Shown: positions 54,472-64,000, counted from the first letter of the stretch. The stretch is DNA of 64,000 nt from an uncultured Curvibacter sp. (GCA_903828535.1 CAIKMN010000022.1:140950-204949); one strand, 5' to 3'. Numbers and translations: made by a program. Notes: generated from the letters alone by a model not told the origin.

Positions 54472-54840
54472 ATGCACATCACGGCCCGTTTTCACCTTCG
54501 GCTCCAAGGCCCGTCTCATGAGCCCATAGGACCAGGCAAGATCAGCTTATTGGAAGCGATTGCCAGTGAAGGCTCGATTTCGGCGGGGGCCAAACGCCAC
54601 AAAATGTCTTATCGACGTGCATGGCAATTGGTCGACGAAATCAACCAAGCCCTGCGGTCACCCGCCGTGCTCACCGCTGTGGGCGGACGCAAAGGCGGCG
54701 GCGCCGTTCTAACCCCCGAAGGACAAACTTTGGTGCGGCTTTACCGCGAGGTGGAGGCACAGGCTTTGTCCTGCAACCGCCCGGCGCTTGAACAACTGCT
54801 CGACATGCTCAGCGAGTCACCACCCGCCCCAAAAGACTGA
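54472..54840 (+). CDS. ModE-like winged-helix regulator (DNA-binding domain only)
   Basis: A 122-residue LysR/ModE-type winged helix: GPGKISLLEAIASEGSISAGAKRHKMSYRRAWQLVDEINQAL is the ModE recognition region, followed by GGRKGGGAVLTPEGQ. The molybdate-sensing C-terminal di-TOBE part of E. coli ModE is missing, so if it responds to molybdate it does so differently. Its stop codon directly abuts the stop of the convergent modC gene, with no gap. Confidence 0.85.
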   Translation: MHITARFHLRLQGPSHEPIGPGKISLLEAIASEGSISAGAKRHKMSYRRAWQLVDEINQALRSPAVLTAVGGRKGGGAVLTPEGQTLVRLYREVEAQALSCNRPALEQLLDMLSESPPAPKD

Positions 54841-55926
54841 TTAGGCCGGGGCTGGCTGGGAACTGCCCCCCACCAATGAAACCGCTTTGACCAAGGCCCA
54901 GACCGACTCACCGGGCTTCAGCTGCAGTTGGTCCAGGGCGCGGGCGGTGATGTGGGCTTGCAAAGTCTGTTCACCCAGTTGGAGCCGAACCTGAACCTGC
55001 GCTGGATGCGCGCCCGCTGACCAGCCCGACACCACACAAGGCCAGTAGTTTTGAATGCTGCTGTCCTGGGGCGCCCCTCGGCTCAGGCTCACATCGCGCG
55101 CCAAAATGCGCACGCGGGTGCTGCTGCCCAGCGGCAAGCCTGAATCGGGCAACACCAATTCGCCGCCTTGAAAACCCAAGGTCATCAAGTGCCAAGCCGG
55201 GTCTTTGCTCAACACTTGTGCATTCAAAAGCGTTTCGCCTTCGTGTTGAAGTACCTCTTCAATCGGGCCAGCGCAACGCACTTTGCCTTGGGACATCAGC
55301 ACCAAAGTAGCGGCCAATCGGGTGGCCTCGACCAGGGAATGGGTCACGTAGACCATCGGCAAGGTCCATTCATCCCGCAGCCGTTCCAACCAGCCCAAAA
55401 GCTCCTCTCGCCTTGACTCGTCCAATGCGGCCAAGGGCTCGTCGAGCAACAGGAGTTGGGGGCGTGTTGCCAAGGCCCGGGCAATGGCCACGCGTTGACG
55501 CTCGCCGCCTGAAAGCGTTTGGACCGACCGTTTGAGCAATGGCCCAATGCCCAAGATGTCAATGGCTTGGGACAGCGCCGCTAGACCTGCCGCTGGTTGG
55601 CGTGTGCGTTTCAAACCAAAGTTCAAATTGCCTTGCACCGAAAGGTGTTCAAACAAACTGGCTTCTTGAAACACATAGCCGATGGCACGTTGCCAGGGAG
55701 GCAGAAAAACGGGCCGCTTCTGTTGAGGGGTATTGTCTTGCCATGTTTCTGAGCCCACCACCAGACGGCCGCGGGCCTGGCGCTCGAGTCCCGCCAAACA
55801 GCGCATCAAAGTGGACTTGCCAGAGCCTGACGGTCCCAGCACGACAGTCACGCCGCTGGCGGGCAGGCTCAACTCGACTTGAAAATCAAAATCAGGCCGC
55901 TGCAACTCAAAGTGCAAGTCGATCAT
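54841..55926 (-). CDS. modC: Molybdate ABC transporter ATP-binding protein
   Basis: ATPase of a molybdate importer (361 aa). Walker [10 protein letters not shown] is at residues 31-39, the signature [15 protein letters not shown] and Walker [13 protein letters not shown] follow, and the C-terminal about 75 residues form the TOBE domain ([16 protein letters not shown] ... [11 protein letters not shown]) characteristic of ModC. The ATG at 55926, overlapping the modB stop by 4 bases, was chosen over a longer frame. No modA is adjacent. Confidence 0.9.
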   Translation of the reverse strand: MIDLHFELQRPDFDFQVELSLPASGVTVVLGPSGSGKSTLMRCLAGLERQARGRLVVGSETWQDNTPQQKRPVFLPPWQRAIGYVFQEASLFEHLSVQGNLNFGLKRTRQPAAGLAALSQAIDILGIGPLLKRSVQTLSGGERQRVAIARALATRPQLLLLDEPLAALDESRREELLGWLERLRDEWTLPMVYVTHSLVEATRLAATLVLMSQGKVRCAGPIEEVLQHEGETLLNAQVLSKDPAWHLMTLGFQGGELVLPDSGLPLGSSTRVRILARDVSLSRGAPQDSSIQNYWPCVVSGWSAGAHPAQVQVRLQLGEQTLQAHITARALDQLQLKPGESVWALVKAVSLVGGSSQPAPA

Positions 55927-56615
55927 GAGGCCACTCGGCGGTTGGGTCGCTGCAAGAAATGCAAGCCCACCAGAACGGCAAAAGAAAACACCAACAGCCC
56001 CCCCGCGAGCCAATGGGCTCTCGGGTAGTCCATGGCTTCAACCAAACTGAAAATTTCCGTCGAGATGACGCGGGTCTGTCCGGGAATGTTGCCGCCAATC
56101 ATTAACACCACCCCAAACTCGCCCACCGTGTGGGCGAAGCTGAGAACGGCGGCGGTCAGCAGACCCGGCAATGACTGGGGCAAAACCACAGAAAAGAAAG
56201 TGTCCAATGGGCTGGCGCGCAAGGTGGCAGCCACTTCCAGAGGACGTTGACCGATCGCCTCAAAAGCCCGCTGCAAGGGTTGCACCGCAAAAGGCAACGA
56301 ATAAATGACCGATCCGAACAACAAACCACTGAAACTGAATGTCAGGGGGCCCCAGCCCAAAGCAGTGGTCAAACGCCCCAGCGGGCCTTGCGGACCCAGC
56401 GCCACCAACAAATAAAAACCCAGCACGGCGGGTGGTAACACCAAGGGCAATGACAACAAAGCCGAAACGGGTGAAAGCCAAGCGGAGCGGGTTTGCGATA
56501 ACCACCAAGCCAGGGGCATGACCAAGACCAAGAGCAAGAGCGTCGTCAAACTGGCCAATTTGAGCGTCAAGAAAATAGCGCTCAAGGTTTCTGAATCGAA
56601 GGCGGGCAACTCCAT
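55923..56615 (-). CDS. modB: Molybdate ABC transporter permease
   Basis: Inner-membrane permease (230 aa) with about five transmembrane helices. The permease EAA loop [65 protein letters not shown] is typical of ModB. The longer frame upstream is charged and overlaps the divergent ABC transporter gene; [10 protein letters not shown] at 56615 is the family N-terminus. The 31-base gap to the divergent gene must contain both start regions. The usual upstream modA gene is absent here. Confidence 0.9.
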   Translation of the reverse strand: MELPAFDSETLSAIFLTLKLASLTTLLLLVLVMPLAWWLSQTRSAWLSPVSALLSLPLVLPPAVLGFYLLVALGPQGPLGRLTTALGWGPLTFSFSGLLFGSVIYSLPFAVQPLQRAFEAIGQRPLEVAATLRASPLDTFFSVVLPQSLPGLLTAAVLSFAHTVGEFGVVLMIGGNIPGQTRVISTEIFSLVEAMDYPRAHWLAGGLLVFSFAVLVGLHFLQRPNRRVAS

Positions 56616-56646
56616 GCGCCGAAATATACACGCTAGGATAGCTGCC

Positions 56647-58686
56647 ATGAGTGGCCTTTTCTTCTCCGATGCCTCCTTTTGGTCCAGCTTGGGTCTGCAG
56701 TTGCTGAATGGCTGGGCGGGCGCCTCTTCCTTGTTTTTGGTGGCCGCCGGTTTGTCCTTGATTTTTGGGGTGACCCGCATCGTCAACTTGGCCCACGGCG
56801 CCTTCTTCATGCTGGGCCTCTACCTCGCTTACAGCGTGAGTGCTGGGCTGAGCGCTGCGCTCATGACAGGGGGCTTGGGGGCCGTCTTGGCGTCCGGTTT
56901 GGGCTTTTGGCTCGGCCTCCTCTTGACGGGCTTGATGATGGCGGCATTGGGGGCCTTGGTCGAGGTCACCATTTTGCGAAGACTCTACGCCGCGCCGGCG
57001 TTGTTGCAATTGCTGGCCACCTTTGCCTTGGTGCTCCTCATCAAGGACGCCGTGTTGTGGTTTTGGGGACCCGAAGATTTGCTTGGACCTCGCGCACCGG
57101 GCTTGTCCCATTCGATCGAATGGTGGGGCGGGCGGGTGCCGACCTACAACCTTTTTTTATTGGCCATGGGGCCTGCTGTGCTGGTGGCGTTGGAAGGGCT
57201 GTTGAACCGAACCCGCTGGGGCAGCCGGGTGCGCGCCGCCACCCAAGACCGCGCCATGCTGAGCGCCTTGGGGCAAGACCCTGCTGGTTTATTCACCTCG
57301 GTGTTCGCGCTGGGCTCTGGTCTGGCTGGTTTGGCAGGCGCCTTACAACTGCCCTTGGAGCCGGCCCATTTGGATTTGGACTTGAGCACCCTGACCGCCG
57401 CTTTTGTGGTCGTGGTGGTGGGCGGGTTGGGTTCCATTCGGGGGGCCTATGCAGCGGCCTTGTTGATTGGCTTGGCCAACAGTCTTTGCATCTGGTTGGG
57501 CACCCAAACTGTTTTTGGTGTCGTGGTTTCATTCTCAAAACTGACGCTCGTGATGGAGTTTTTGATCATGGCGGGGGTGCTGGTCTTTCGGCCTTATGGG
57601 CTGATGGGCCATGCACTGGCCAGCGTCGTCCCCCCCTCCTCGCCCAATCCCTTCATGCCCACTTCGATGGCGGTCAAAACCGCATGCGGTCAAAACCTAT
57701 CGGCTCACTCAAGACTTGCGAAACGTTGGGGACTTTGGGCCCTTTGGGGTGTGGTGCTCACCCTGCTGAGCCTGCCGCTTTGGGTTGCCCCCGAGTCTTA
57801 TGTTTGGGTCATGGCGATTGATGTGTTGATTGCGATCCTCTTTATCTTGGGGCTGTCTTGGATGATGGGGACGGGCGGCATGGATTCTTTTGGCCATGCG
57901 GCCTACTTTGGCATGGGTGCCTACGCCACGGCTTTGTTGTGCTTAAGCGGAACAGTTCCCCTGGGACTGGCGCTGATCGGCGGGCCCTTGTTGGCTGGCA
58001 TTTTGGCCTTGATCTTTGGCGCTTTGTGCGTTCGCTTATCTGGGGTTTATTTAGCGATGTTGTCCTTGGCTTTGGCTCAAGTCATTTGGGGAATTGCCTT
58101 CGAATGGGACAGCGTCACTGGCGGCAGCAACGGGCTCAATGGGGTCAGCGCGCCGGTGTGGTTGCAATCAAGGCCGCCGTTTTATGAGGTGGTCTTGATG
58201 CTTGCCTTGGTCGCCACAGCTGGGCTGTGGCGTTTGAATCAGGTGCCCTTTGGTTTAACGCTGATAGCCAGTCGTGATGCCCCCGTAAGGGCGGAAGCCT
58301 TGGGCATTTCAGTCCATCAAATTCGTTGGCTGGCTTGGGCCTTGGCGGGCAGTTTGGCGGGTCTGGCGGGGAGCTTGTTTGTCTGGGCAAAAGGCGGGGT
58401 GTCGCCTGAAGTGATGTCGCTGCATCAATCCTTGAATGGCTTGGTCATGGTGGTGCTTGGCGGTGTGGGCGGTGTCGGTGCTTTAGTGAATGCACTGAGC
58501 CCTTGGTCAGGCGCCTTGGTTTTCAACGAGTTGCAAGTCGAATTGGCGCGCTACACCGACTATTGGCACGCGGCCATGGGGTTGGTCTTATTGGCCTTGG
58601 TGTTGGCGTTGCCGCAAGGCATCTTGGGCATTTTTTCAAAATGGCGGCCCAAGGTTCAAGGGCTTTTTCGTCAGGCCCGCGCATGA
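56647..58686 (+). CDS. Fused Liv-type ABC transporter permease (LivH-LivM)
   Basis: A 679-residue inner-membrane protein in which the two permeases of a branched-chain amino acid-type importer are joined. The N-terminal half (to about residue 330) is LivH-like ([46 protein letters not shown]). A hydrophilic linker (about 336-360, [20 protein letters not shown]) leads to a LivM-like half ([47 protein letters not shown]). The start MSGLFFSDA at 56647 was chosen. Its stop overlaps the fused ATPase gene (ATGA). Confidence 0.9.
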   Translation: MSGLFFSDASFWSSLGLQLLNGWAGASSLFLVAAGLSLIFGVTRIVNLAHGAFFMLGLYLAYSVSAGLSAALMTGGLGAVLASGLGFWLGLLLTGLMMAALGALVEVTILRRLYAAPALLQLLATFALVLLIKDAVLWFWGPEDLLGPRAPGLSHSIEWWGGRVPTYNLFLLAMGPAVLVALEGLLNRTRWGSRVRAATQDRAMLSALGQDPAGLFTSVFALGSGLAGLAGALQLPLEPAHLDLDLSTLTAAFVVVVVGGLGSIRGAYAAALLIGLANSLCIWLGTQTVFGVVVSFSKLTLVMEFLIMAGVLVFRPYGLMGHALASVVPPSSPNPFMPTSMAVKTACGQNLSAHSRLAKRWGLWALWGVVLTLLSLPLWVAPESYVWVMAIDVLIAILFILGLSWMMGTGGMDSFGHAAYFGMGAYATALLCLSGTVPLGLALIGGPLLAGILALIFGALCVRLSGVYLAMLSLALAQVIWGIAFEWDSVTGGSNGLNGVSAPVWLQSRPPFYEVVLMLALVATAGLWRLNQVPFGLTLIASRDAPVRAEALGISVHQIRWLAWALAGSLAGLAGSLFVWAKGGVSPEVMSLHQSLNGLVMVVLGGVGGVGALVNALSPWSGALVFNELQVELARYTDYWHAAMGLVLLALVLALPQGILGIFSKWRPKVQGLFRQARA

Positions 58687-60218
58687 CACAGCCCCTGATT
58701 CAGACAGCGGCGCCGCTCCCTCTGTTGCGGGTTCGTCAATTGTGCAAAACCTTTGGCGGCGTCAACGCCGTTGAGGGGGTGAGTTTCGACTTGCAAGCAG
58801 GTGAAATGCTGGCCCTGATTGGCCCCAATGGCGCGGGCAAATCAACCACCTTCAACCTGCTGAATGGCCAGCTGAAGGCGGATTCTGGTGACGTTTTGTT
58901 GGAGACGGGCACCTCCTTGTTGGGCTTGAAACCCAGGCAAATTCAACGACTGGGAGTGGGCCGCACGTTTCAGATCACTCGCACCTTTGGCTCACTGACT
59001 GTTTTGGAAAATGTGCAAACCGCTTGCCTGGCGCAGGCTCAACAACAACTGCAATGGGGCATGCGCCCGTTGAGCCAAACCCAAGCCGCGGCGCAGACCT
59101 TGCTGGAAAAGGTGGGTTTAGGGGCATTGGGCCATCTCCTCAGCCAAACGCTGTCTTATGGCGACCAAAAACGGTTGGAACTGGCCATGGTGCTGGCAGG
59201 CAACCCCCGTTTGTTGCTGATGGACGAGCCCACCGCGGGCATGGCCTTGAATGAGCGACTGGCCTTGATGTCCATGGCCAAACAATTGGCCCAAGAACGT
59301 CAAATGGGCGTGCTGTTCACGGAGCACAATTTAGAAGTCGTCTTTGGATTTGCGGACCGCGTGGCAGTGATGGCTGCGGGCCGATTGATTGCGCTCGACA
59401 GCCCGACCGCGGTGCAAGCGAACCCCCAAGTGCAGTCGCTTTATTTAACGCCCACCATCAAAACCACCACCACCGCTTTGGCATCCGCCGCTGCAGGGGC
59501 CTCAAAACCCCAGGCCCGAACTTGTTTAGAAGTGCATGATTTATGGGCGGGCTACGGCCCCGCTCAAGTGATTCGGGGCTTGAGCTTGACCGTTCTGTCT
59601 GGCGAGGTGGTGGCGCTAATGGGGCGCAATGGCGCGGGCAAATCAACCACACTCAAAGCCCTCATGGGCATGCTGGGCCCAAGGCATGGCACCATGACTT
59701 TGCTGGAGCAACCCATCCCGGCCAACGCGCCGCCCCATCGCTTGGCGCAACAGGGACTGGGCTATGTGCCAGAAGATCGCCGCATCTTCACCGACCTCAG
59801 CGTGTTGGAAAACCTTCAATTGGCCGTTTCCTCGGTTTCCCTAAGCGGCCATGCTCGGCACACAAACACCAGTCGTTTAGTTAAGTCCACCCCTTGGGAT
59901 TTGGAGCGCGTCTTTGCCGTCTTTCCCCTGTTGGTGCCCCTGCAGCACCGCCCCGCCGGCTTGCTCAGTGGTGGCGAACAACAAATTTTGACGGTGGCGC
60001 GCACCTTGATGGGCAATCCCCAAGTGCTGCTGCTGGACGAGCCTTCAGAAGGTGTGGCCCCCCAAGTGGTGGCTCAAATGGCCGAGGTCATTCAGACTTT
60101 GAAGTCGGAGGGCGTGGGTATTTTGCTGTGCGAACAAAACGCGACTTTCACCGCCCTGGTCGCCGATCGCAGCCTTTGGCTGGACAACGGAGCGCTGCAT
60201 GCCCAGACCGCCCGCTAA
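58683..60218 (+). CDS. Fused Liv-type ABC transporter ATPase (LivG-LivF)
   Basis: Two ATP-binding subunits in one chain (511 aa). The first domain has Walker A GPNGAGKST (about 46-54), the degenerate LivG signature LSYGDQKRLELAMVL and Walker B LLLMDEPTAGM. The second has Walker A GRNGAGKST, signature LSGGEQQILTVARTL and Walker B VLLLDEPSEGV. A linker rich in Thr/Ala (about 260-280) joins them. With the fused permease it is a complete ABC core from two genes, but no binding-protein gene is adjacent. Its last codons overlap aat by 20 bases. Confidence 0.9.
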   Translation: MTQPLIQTAAPLPLLRVRQLCKTFGGVNAVEGVSFDLQAGEMLALIGPNGAGKSTTFNLLNGQLKADSGDVLLETGTSLLGLKPRQIQRLGVGRTFQITRTFGSLTVLENVQTACLAQAQQQLQWGMRPLSQTQAAAQTLLEKVGLGALGHLLSQTLSYGDQKRLELAMVLAGNPRLLLMDEPTAGMALNERLALMSMAKQLAQERQMGVLFTEHNLEVVFGFADRVAVMAAGRLIALDSPTAVQANPQVQSLYLTPTIKTTTTALASAAAGASKPQARTCLEVHDLWAGYGPAQVIRGLSLTVLSGEVVALMGRNGAGKSTTLKALMGMLGPRHGTMTLLEQPIPANAPPHRLAQQGLGYVPEDRRIFTDLSVLENLQLAVSSVSLSGHARHTNTSRLVKSTPWDLERVFAVFPLLVPLQHRPAGLLSGGEQQILTVARTLMGNPQVLLLDEPSEGVAPQVVAQMAEVIQTLKSEGVGILLCEQNATFTALVADRSLWLDNGALHAQTAR

Positions 60219-60993
60219 CGACCCGGAAAGCGCGGAGACCGCGAACAGCTTCGTGCCTGAGCTGGGCACTGCCCCGGTGTTTCCCCCGTTGGCCCAGGCC
60301 TGGCCCAGCCATTCAGAAGCCCCCGGTTTATTGGCCATTGGCGGCGACCTCAGCGTGGCCCGACTGAGCGAGGCTTATCGTCAGGGCATCTTTCCTTGGT
60401 ACAGCGCGGGCCAGCCCATTTTGTGGTGGTCGCCCGACCCGCGCATGGTGTTGAACACCGCTCAATTCAAATGGCACCGCAGTTTGCGCAAAACAGTTGA
60501 CCGTTTTTTGCTAAGCGGTCAGGGCGAAGTTCGATTTGATGGCGCTTTTGAGCGCGTCATTCGTTCTTGTGCCCAAGCGCCTCGAGAGGGCCAAAACGGC
60601 ACCTGGATTTCTGAAGACATGATTCAAGCCTATATCGCCTTGCACCGCGCCGGCGTGGCCCACAGCGTCGAAACATGGTGGCAGGGCGAATTGGTGGCAG
60701 GACTTTATTTGGTCAACTTGGGCCGCGCGGTGTTTGGAGAATCGATGTTCACCCTAGTCACCGATGGCTCCAAAATTGCTTTGTCGGCCTTGGTGGCTTT
60801 TTGTCGACATCAGCAAATCGAGCGCATCGATTGCCAGCAACACACGCGGCATTTGGCCTCTTTGGGGGCGGCTGAAATTCCGCGAGATGCATTCAGCGCT
60901 TGGCTAGAGAAAGCGACCCCATTGCCCGCTCCGGTTTGGCGATTTGACGAATCCGACTGGCACGCGTTAAATTCAAACCATGACCCAGCTTGA
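60199..60993 (+). CDS. aat: Leucyl/phenylalanyl-tRNA-protein transferase
   Basis: Adds Leu or Phe from tRNA to proteins with N-terminal Lys or Arg, creating N-degrons for ClpS-ClpAP (264 aa). The motifs [40 protein letters not shown] and [17 protein letters not shown] are diagnostic. It overlaps the upstream ATPase by 20 bases and the downstream bpt by 14, so the three are probably co-translated. The N-terminal about 25 residues before the conserved core are longer than usual. Confidence 0.95.
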   Translation: MPRPPANDPESAETANSFVPELGTAPVFPPLAQAWPSHSEAPGLLAIGGDLSVARLSEAYRQGIFPWYSAGQPILWWSPDPRMVLNTAQFKWHRSLRKTVDRFLLSGQGEVRFDGAFERVIRSCAQAPREGQNGTWISEDMIQAYIALHRAGVAHSVETWWQGELVAGLYLVNLGRAVFGESMFTLVTDGSKIALSALVAFCRHQQIERIDCQQHTRHLASLGAAEIPRDAFSAWLEKATPLPAPVWRFDESDWHALNSNHDPA

Positions 60994-61735
60994 TGAGCTC
61001 CCCCGTGAGCTTCCGCTTCAGGCCGTGCAGTTTTATGCCACCACGCCGTATGAGTGCAGCTATCTGCCCGACCACCAGGCCCGCTCGCAAGTCGCGACGC
61101 CCGGTCACTTGATTCAGGGGGCCGTTTACGCTGAGCTCGTGGCGGCAGGGTTTCGACGCAGTGGCGTCTACACCTACCGCCCCTATTGCGATGGCTGCCG
61201 CCAATGCCAAGCGCTGCGGGTGCTGGCGGCCGAGTTCAGGCCTTCACGCAGTCAAAAAAGGGCCCTGAAACAGCACCAACAACTGATCGCCAACCCGTTG
61301 GAGCTGGGTTACTCGCAGGAACACTACGAGTTGTACCAACGCTATCAAAATGCCCGCCACAAAGGGGGCGGGATGGACCAAGACAGCTCAGACCAGTACA
61401 CCCAATTTCTGTTGCAAAGTCGGGTGAATTCCAGGCTGGTCGAGTTTCGTGAGCCGGACTGCAACGGGTTGCCCGGGCGTTTGTGCATGGTCAGCATTGT
61501 CGATGTGCTGGAAGACGGGCTGTCAGCGGTTTACACTTTTTACGAGCCTGAGCCTCAAGCCAGCTACGGCACCTACAACGTGTTGTGGCAAATCGAGCAG
61601 GCCAAAAAACTGGGGCTGCCCCATGTTTACCTCGGCTACTGGATTGAGGCCAGCCCGAAAATGAGTTACAAAATTTTGTTCAAGCCGCACCAAATTTTGG
61701 TCGACGGGGATTGGCAAAATAATTTCACAAAGTAA
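60980..61735 (+). CDS. bpt: Aspartate/glutamate leucyltransferase (Bpt/Ate family)
   Basis: The second bacterial N-end-rule transferase (251 aa), which attaches Leu to N-terminal Asp or Glu; homologous to eukaryotic arginyltransferase. The conserved cysteines lie in [14 protein letters not shown] and [15 protein letters not shown], with ATE N- and C-domain stretches [21 protein letters not shown] and [17 protein letters not shown]. It follows aat with a 14-base overlap, a frequent pairing in proteobacteria. Confidence 0.93.
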   Translation: MTQLDELPRELPLQAVQFYATTPYECSYLPDHQARSQVATPGHLIQGAVYAELVAAGFRRSGVYTYRPYCDGCRQCQALRVLAAEFRPSRSQKRALKQHQQLIANPLELGYSQEHYELYQRYQNARHKGGGMDQDSSDQYTQFLLQSRVNSRLVEFREPDCNGLPGRLCMVSIVDVLEDGLSAVYTFYEPEPQASYGTYNVLWQIEQAKKLGLPHVYLGYWIEASPKMSYKILFKPHQILVDGDWQNNFTK

Positions 61736-61758
61736 AATTTAGCTTTATCCTTCGAAAA

Positions 61759-62550
61759 ATGGTCAAGCGCGAAACAGCCCCTTCACTGCCGCCCAGCATC
61801 CAAGTCATTGAGCGCATGTTCAATTTGATTGATGTATTGGCCTCACGTGAAGAAGCCATGTCACTGAAGGAAATCAGCGAAAAAACGGGGCTCCATCCGT
61901 CCACCACCCACCGCATCTTGAACGACTTGGCCACAGGCCGCTTTGTCGATCGGCCTGAAGCCGGTCATTACCGCTTGGGCATGCGGCTCTTGGAATTGGG
62001 CAACTTGGTCAAAGGGCGTTTGAACGAACGCGATGCCGCCCTGGGGCCCATGCGCGAACTGCACAAATTGATTCAACAACCGGTCAATCTGAGCATGCGT
62101 CAAGGCGACGAAATTGTGTATGTTGAGCGCGCCTACAGCGAGCGCAGCGGCATGCAAGTGGTGCGCGCCATTGGGGGAAGAGCGCCGCTGCATTTAACCT
62201 CGGTTGGCAAATTGTTTTTATCGGTGGACGATGTAAACAAGGTGCGCGCCTACGCCACCCGCACCGGCTTGAGCGGGCAAACCAAAAACTCCATTACCCA
62301 ATTACCCGTTTTGGAAAGAGAGCTGTCCAAGGTGCGCCAATATGGCATGGCCCATGACAACGAAGAACTGGAATTGGGCGTGCGCTGCATGGCGGCAGGC
62401 ATTCGGGATGATCAAGGACATTTGGTGGCGGGCTTGTCCATTTCCGCCCCCGCCGACCGATTGGACGAAAGCTGGCTACCGAAGTTAATGGCCACCGCCA
62501 GCGAAATTTCGGCCCATTTGGGCTACCGCGCCAAACGAAGCAGCGACTGA
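61759..62550 (+). CDS. IclR family transcriptional regulator
   Basis: DNA-binding regulator (263 aa) with an N-terminal winged helix (residues about 12-75, SLKEISEKTGLHPSTTHRILNDLATGRFVDR) and the IclR effector domain, seen in MQVVRAIGGRAPLHLTSVGKLFLS, MAHDNEELELGVRCMAAGIRD and AGLSISAPADRLD. The target is not clear: it lies downstream of bpt and convergent with the endopeptidase gene, touching it. IclR regulators often control aromatic or short-chain acid use. Confidence 0.9.
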   Translation: MVKRETAPSLPPSIQVIERMFNLIDVLASREEAMSLKEISEKTGLHPSTTHRILNDLATGRFVDRPEAGHYRLGMRLLELGNLVKGRLNERDAALGPMRELHKLIQQPVNLSMRQGDEIVYVERAYSERSGMQVVRAIGGRAPLHLTSVGKLFLSVDDVNKVRAYATRTGLSGQTKNSITQLPVLERELSKVRQYGMAHDNEELELGVRCMAAGIRDDQGHLVAGLSISAPADRLDESWLPKLMATASEISAHLGYRAKRSSD

Positions 62551-63543
62551 TTAGCTGACTTGTGCGTTGGCCCGCGCCGAGGGGGTGGCGGGGTGATTGG
62601 CCTCCACCCAGCGCTTGACCCGCTCAGCATCGGCAATTCGGCTCAACTTACCGGTCGAATCCAAGAACACCATGATGAGCTTGCGGCCGGCCACTTTGGC
62701 TTGCATCACCAAGCATTGGCCGGCTTCTGAGATATAGCCGGTTTTTTGCACACCAATGTCCCAAGCTGGATTTTTGACCAAGCGGTTCGTGGTGTTGTAT
62801 TGCAGGGTATGGTGGCCGACGTCGACCTGGTAACTGGGCGACGTGGTCAAGGTCCGCAAGGTGGCATCGTCGTATGCGGCGTTCACCAGCAAAGCCAAGT
62901 CGTGGGCGCTGGATTGGTTGCGGCTGGACAAACCGGTGGGCTCAATGTAGTGGGTGCTGGTCATGCCCAAAGTTTGTGCCTTGGCATTCATCAAACCGAC
63001 AAAGTGTTCCAAGCCACCCGGAAAAGTGCGCCCCAAAGCGTGGGCGGCTCGGTTTTCACTCGACATCAAGGCCAGGTGCAACAACTCACCCCGAGGCAAG
63101 GTGACGCCCACACGCAAGCGCGAACTGCTGCCCTTTTCGGTATCGACGTCGTCTTGACTGATGGTGATGGGCTCATTCATGTCCAACTTGGCTTCACTCA
63201 AAATGAAGCCGGTCATGAGCTTGGTCAGTGAAGCAATGGGCAGCACCGCGTGGTCATTTTTGCTGAGCAACACCTCATGCGTGTCTTGGTCAATCACCAG
63301 CGCGGCATTGGAGCGCAGCGCCAATGGGTCTGGGGTTTTGTTCAACCCGGCCATTTGGCCAAAGCTGGGTTTGGCGGGGATCACCTTGCCAACGGCCTTG
63401 GAGATGGGGCGATGGACCCGGGCTTTGCGCGCCTGGGTCGTTTGGGTAGTCGAATCGGCGGCCTGGAGTTGAAACGAAACGCTGGCAGTCAGGATGAAAG
63501 CAACCCAGCAGGCAAGGGGTTTGGCCATGGCGTTTCGTTTCAT
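62551..63543 (-). CDS. pbpG: D-alanyl-D-alanine endopeptidase (PbpG/PBP7-like)
   Basis: Periplasmic low-molecular-weight penicillin-binding protein (330 aa) that cleaves peptidoglycan cross-links. The signal peptide ends near LQAAD (residue about 29). The three active-site motifs are present: S105-x-x-K108 (ASLTKLM), S162-E163-N164 (SSEN) and K267-T-G (QKTGY). There is no C-terminal amphipathic anchor like that of PBP5, which fits PBP7. A later ATG (63528) is an alternative start. A -10-like TATAAT lies about 95 bases upstream. Confidence 0.92.
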   Translation of the reverse strand: MKRNAMAKPLACWVAFILTASVSFQLQAADSTTQTTQARKARVHRPISKAVGKVIPAKPSFGQMAGLNKTPDPLALRSNAALVIDQDTHEVLLSKNDHAVLPIASLTKLMTGFILSEAKLDMNEPITISQDDVDTEKGSSSRLRVGVTLPRGELLHLALMSSENRAAHALGRTFPGGLEHFVGLMNAKAQTLGMTSTHYIEPTGLSSRNQSSAHDLALLVNAAYDDATLRTLTTSPSYQVDVGHHTLQYNTTNRLVKNPAWDIGVQKTGYISEAGQCLVMQAKVAGRKLIMVFLDSTGKLSRIADAERVKRWVEANHPATPSARANAQVS

Positions 63544-63636
63544 GCAGAGAATTCCGTACGACTTAATGGGTAGATTTTGATCGAAAAGTCAAATAAATTC
63601 AACAACTTGCTAAATTTATCTCGACTCTAAGATCAA

Positions 63637-63642
63637 ATTATA
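63637..63642 (-). promoter_or_regulatory. Possible -10 element for pbpG
   Basis: Perfect TATAAT on the minus strand, about 20 bases after the leuA stop and 94 bases before pbpG. The -35 position is poor (CTGAAC at 16 bases), so this is only suggestive. Confidence 0.3.
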
Positions 63643-63660
63643 AAGCCCATTTTCCCCGGT

Positions 63661-64000
63661 TCAGCCCTGCGCCGCCACCCGATCGGCTTTGGAATGCAAT
63701 TTATTCAAGGCACTCAAGTACGCCTTGGCGGAGGCGACCACAATATCGGGGTCGGAACCCACGCCGTTTACCACCCGCCCGCTGTTTTGCAAGCGAACCG
63801 TGACCTCGCCTTGGCTCTCGGTCGAGCCGCTGATGGCGTTGACCGAATAGAGCACCATTTCAGCCCCGCTTTTGACGTGAGATTCAATGGCTTTGAGCGA
63901 GGCATCGACGGGCCCATTGCCCTGTGATTCGCTTTTGACCTCTTGGCCCTGCACCGTAAAAACAATCGATGCAGACGGCTTCTCGCCGGTTTCGCTGCGA
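63661..64000 (-). CDS. leuA: 2-isopropylmalate synthase (C-terminal part)
   Basis: The 3' end of leuA runs off the right edge; 112 codons are visible. The sequence ([86 protein letters not shown]) is the regulatory domain that binds leucine for feedback inhibition. The catalytic TIM barrel lies outside. The TGA stop is at 63661-63663. Confidence 0.93.
   Translation of the reverse strand, partial: RSETGEKPSASIVFTVQGQEVKSESQGNGPVDASLKAIESHVKSGAEMVLYSVNAISGSTESQGEVTVRLQNSGRVVNGVGSDPDIVVASAKAYLSALNKLHSKADRVAAQG

Noticed and set aside
56616..56646. ModE box between modB and the fused transporter gene
   Set aside because: Only a loose AT-rich half-site (AATATACACGCTAGGATAGC) is visible; it does not match the two-armed TATATA consensus well enough.
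1..64000. Mobile elements, prophage genes, CRISPR arrays and rRNA
   Set aside because: I looked for transposase or integrase proteins, regularly spaced repeats and rRNA sequence on both strands and found none.

Overview
This 64 kb window reads as chromosomal DNA of a betaproteobacterium of the order Burkholderiales, most likely Comamonadaceae (a Rhodoferax- or Limnohabitans-like freshwater bacterium; the genus is a guess). The basis is the gene order rpsO-pnp-quinone oxidoreductase-tpiA-secG-tRNA-Leu-nuoA...L, separate nuoC and nuoD, and the general protein flavour. Coding density is high. I saw no transposase, phage gene, rRNA or CRISPR array. Two genes are cut by the window edges: nuoL on the left and leuA on the right.

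Region 1 (1-17.8 kb, nearly all minus strand) is housekeeping. It holds respiratory complex I (nuoA to nuoL, with several 4-bp stop/start overlaps), a tRNA-Leu(GAG), secG, tpiA, a PIG3-type quinone oxidoreductase, pnp with a long leader hairpin, rpsO with its own terminator, and a thiolase. Region 2 (17.9-23.6 kb) holds a PLP aminotransferase, tsaD, a divergent ybiB/flavoprotein pair, rpsU with a strong promoter and a terminator, and yqeY.

Region 3 (23.6-36.3 kb, minus strand) is the most distinctive part: an apparently complete lower pathway for hydroquinone and hydroxyquinol. A LysR regulator is followed by a two-subunit hydroquinone 1,2-dioxygenase, a 4-hydroxymuconic semialdehyde dehydrogenase, maleylacetate reductase, a complete five-gene branched-chain-amino-acid-type ABC importer, a small Dabb-like protein, a hydroxyquinol-type intradiol dioxygenase, and both subunits of 3-oxoadipate CoA-transferase. 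Both rings would converge on maleylacetate, then 3-oxoadipate, then 3-oxoadipyl-CoA. Two palindromes lie between the regulator and the first enzyme gene. No gene producing hydroquinone is present, so the imported substrate is the open question.

Region 4 (36.3-54.4 kb) holds pmbA and darP (divergent), mogA, chrA, a small membrane protein, tonB-exbD-exbB with a TonB-dependent receptor, a secreted metallophosphoesterase, an exported ankyrin protein, and a PQQ-dependent alcohol dehydrogenase carrying the extra aspartate typical of lanthanide-dependent enzymes, followed by a dihaem cytochrome c. It continues with a CaiB/acyl-CoA dehydrogenase pair, a lipoprotein, an AEC transporter, an NlpC/P60 lipoprotein and a lone response regulator.

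Region 5 (54.4-64 kb) holds a ModE-like regulator with modC and modB but no modA, and a Liv-type ABC transporter reduced to two genes by fusion of both permeases and of both ATPases. The second of these overlaps aat, which overlaps bpt (the bacterial N-end-rule transferases). An IclR regulator, a D,D-endopeptidase and the C-terminus of LeuA follow.
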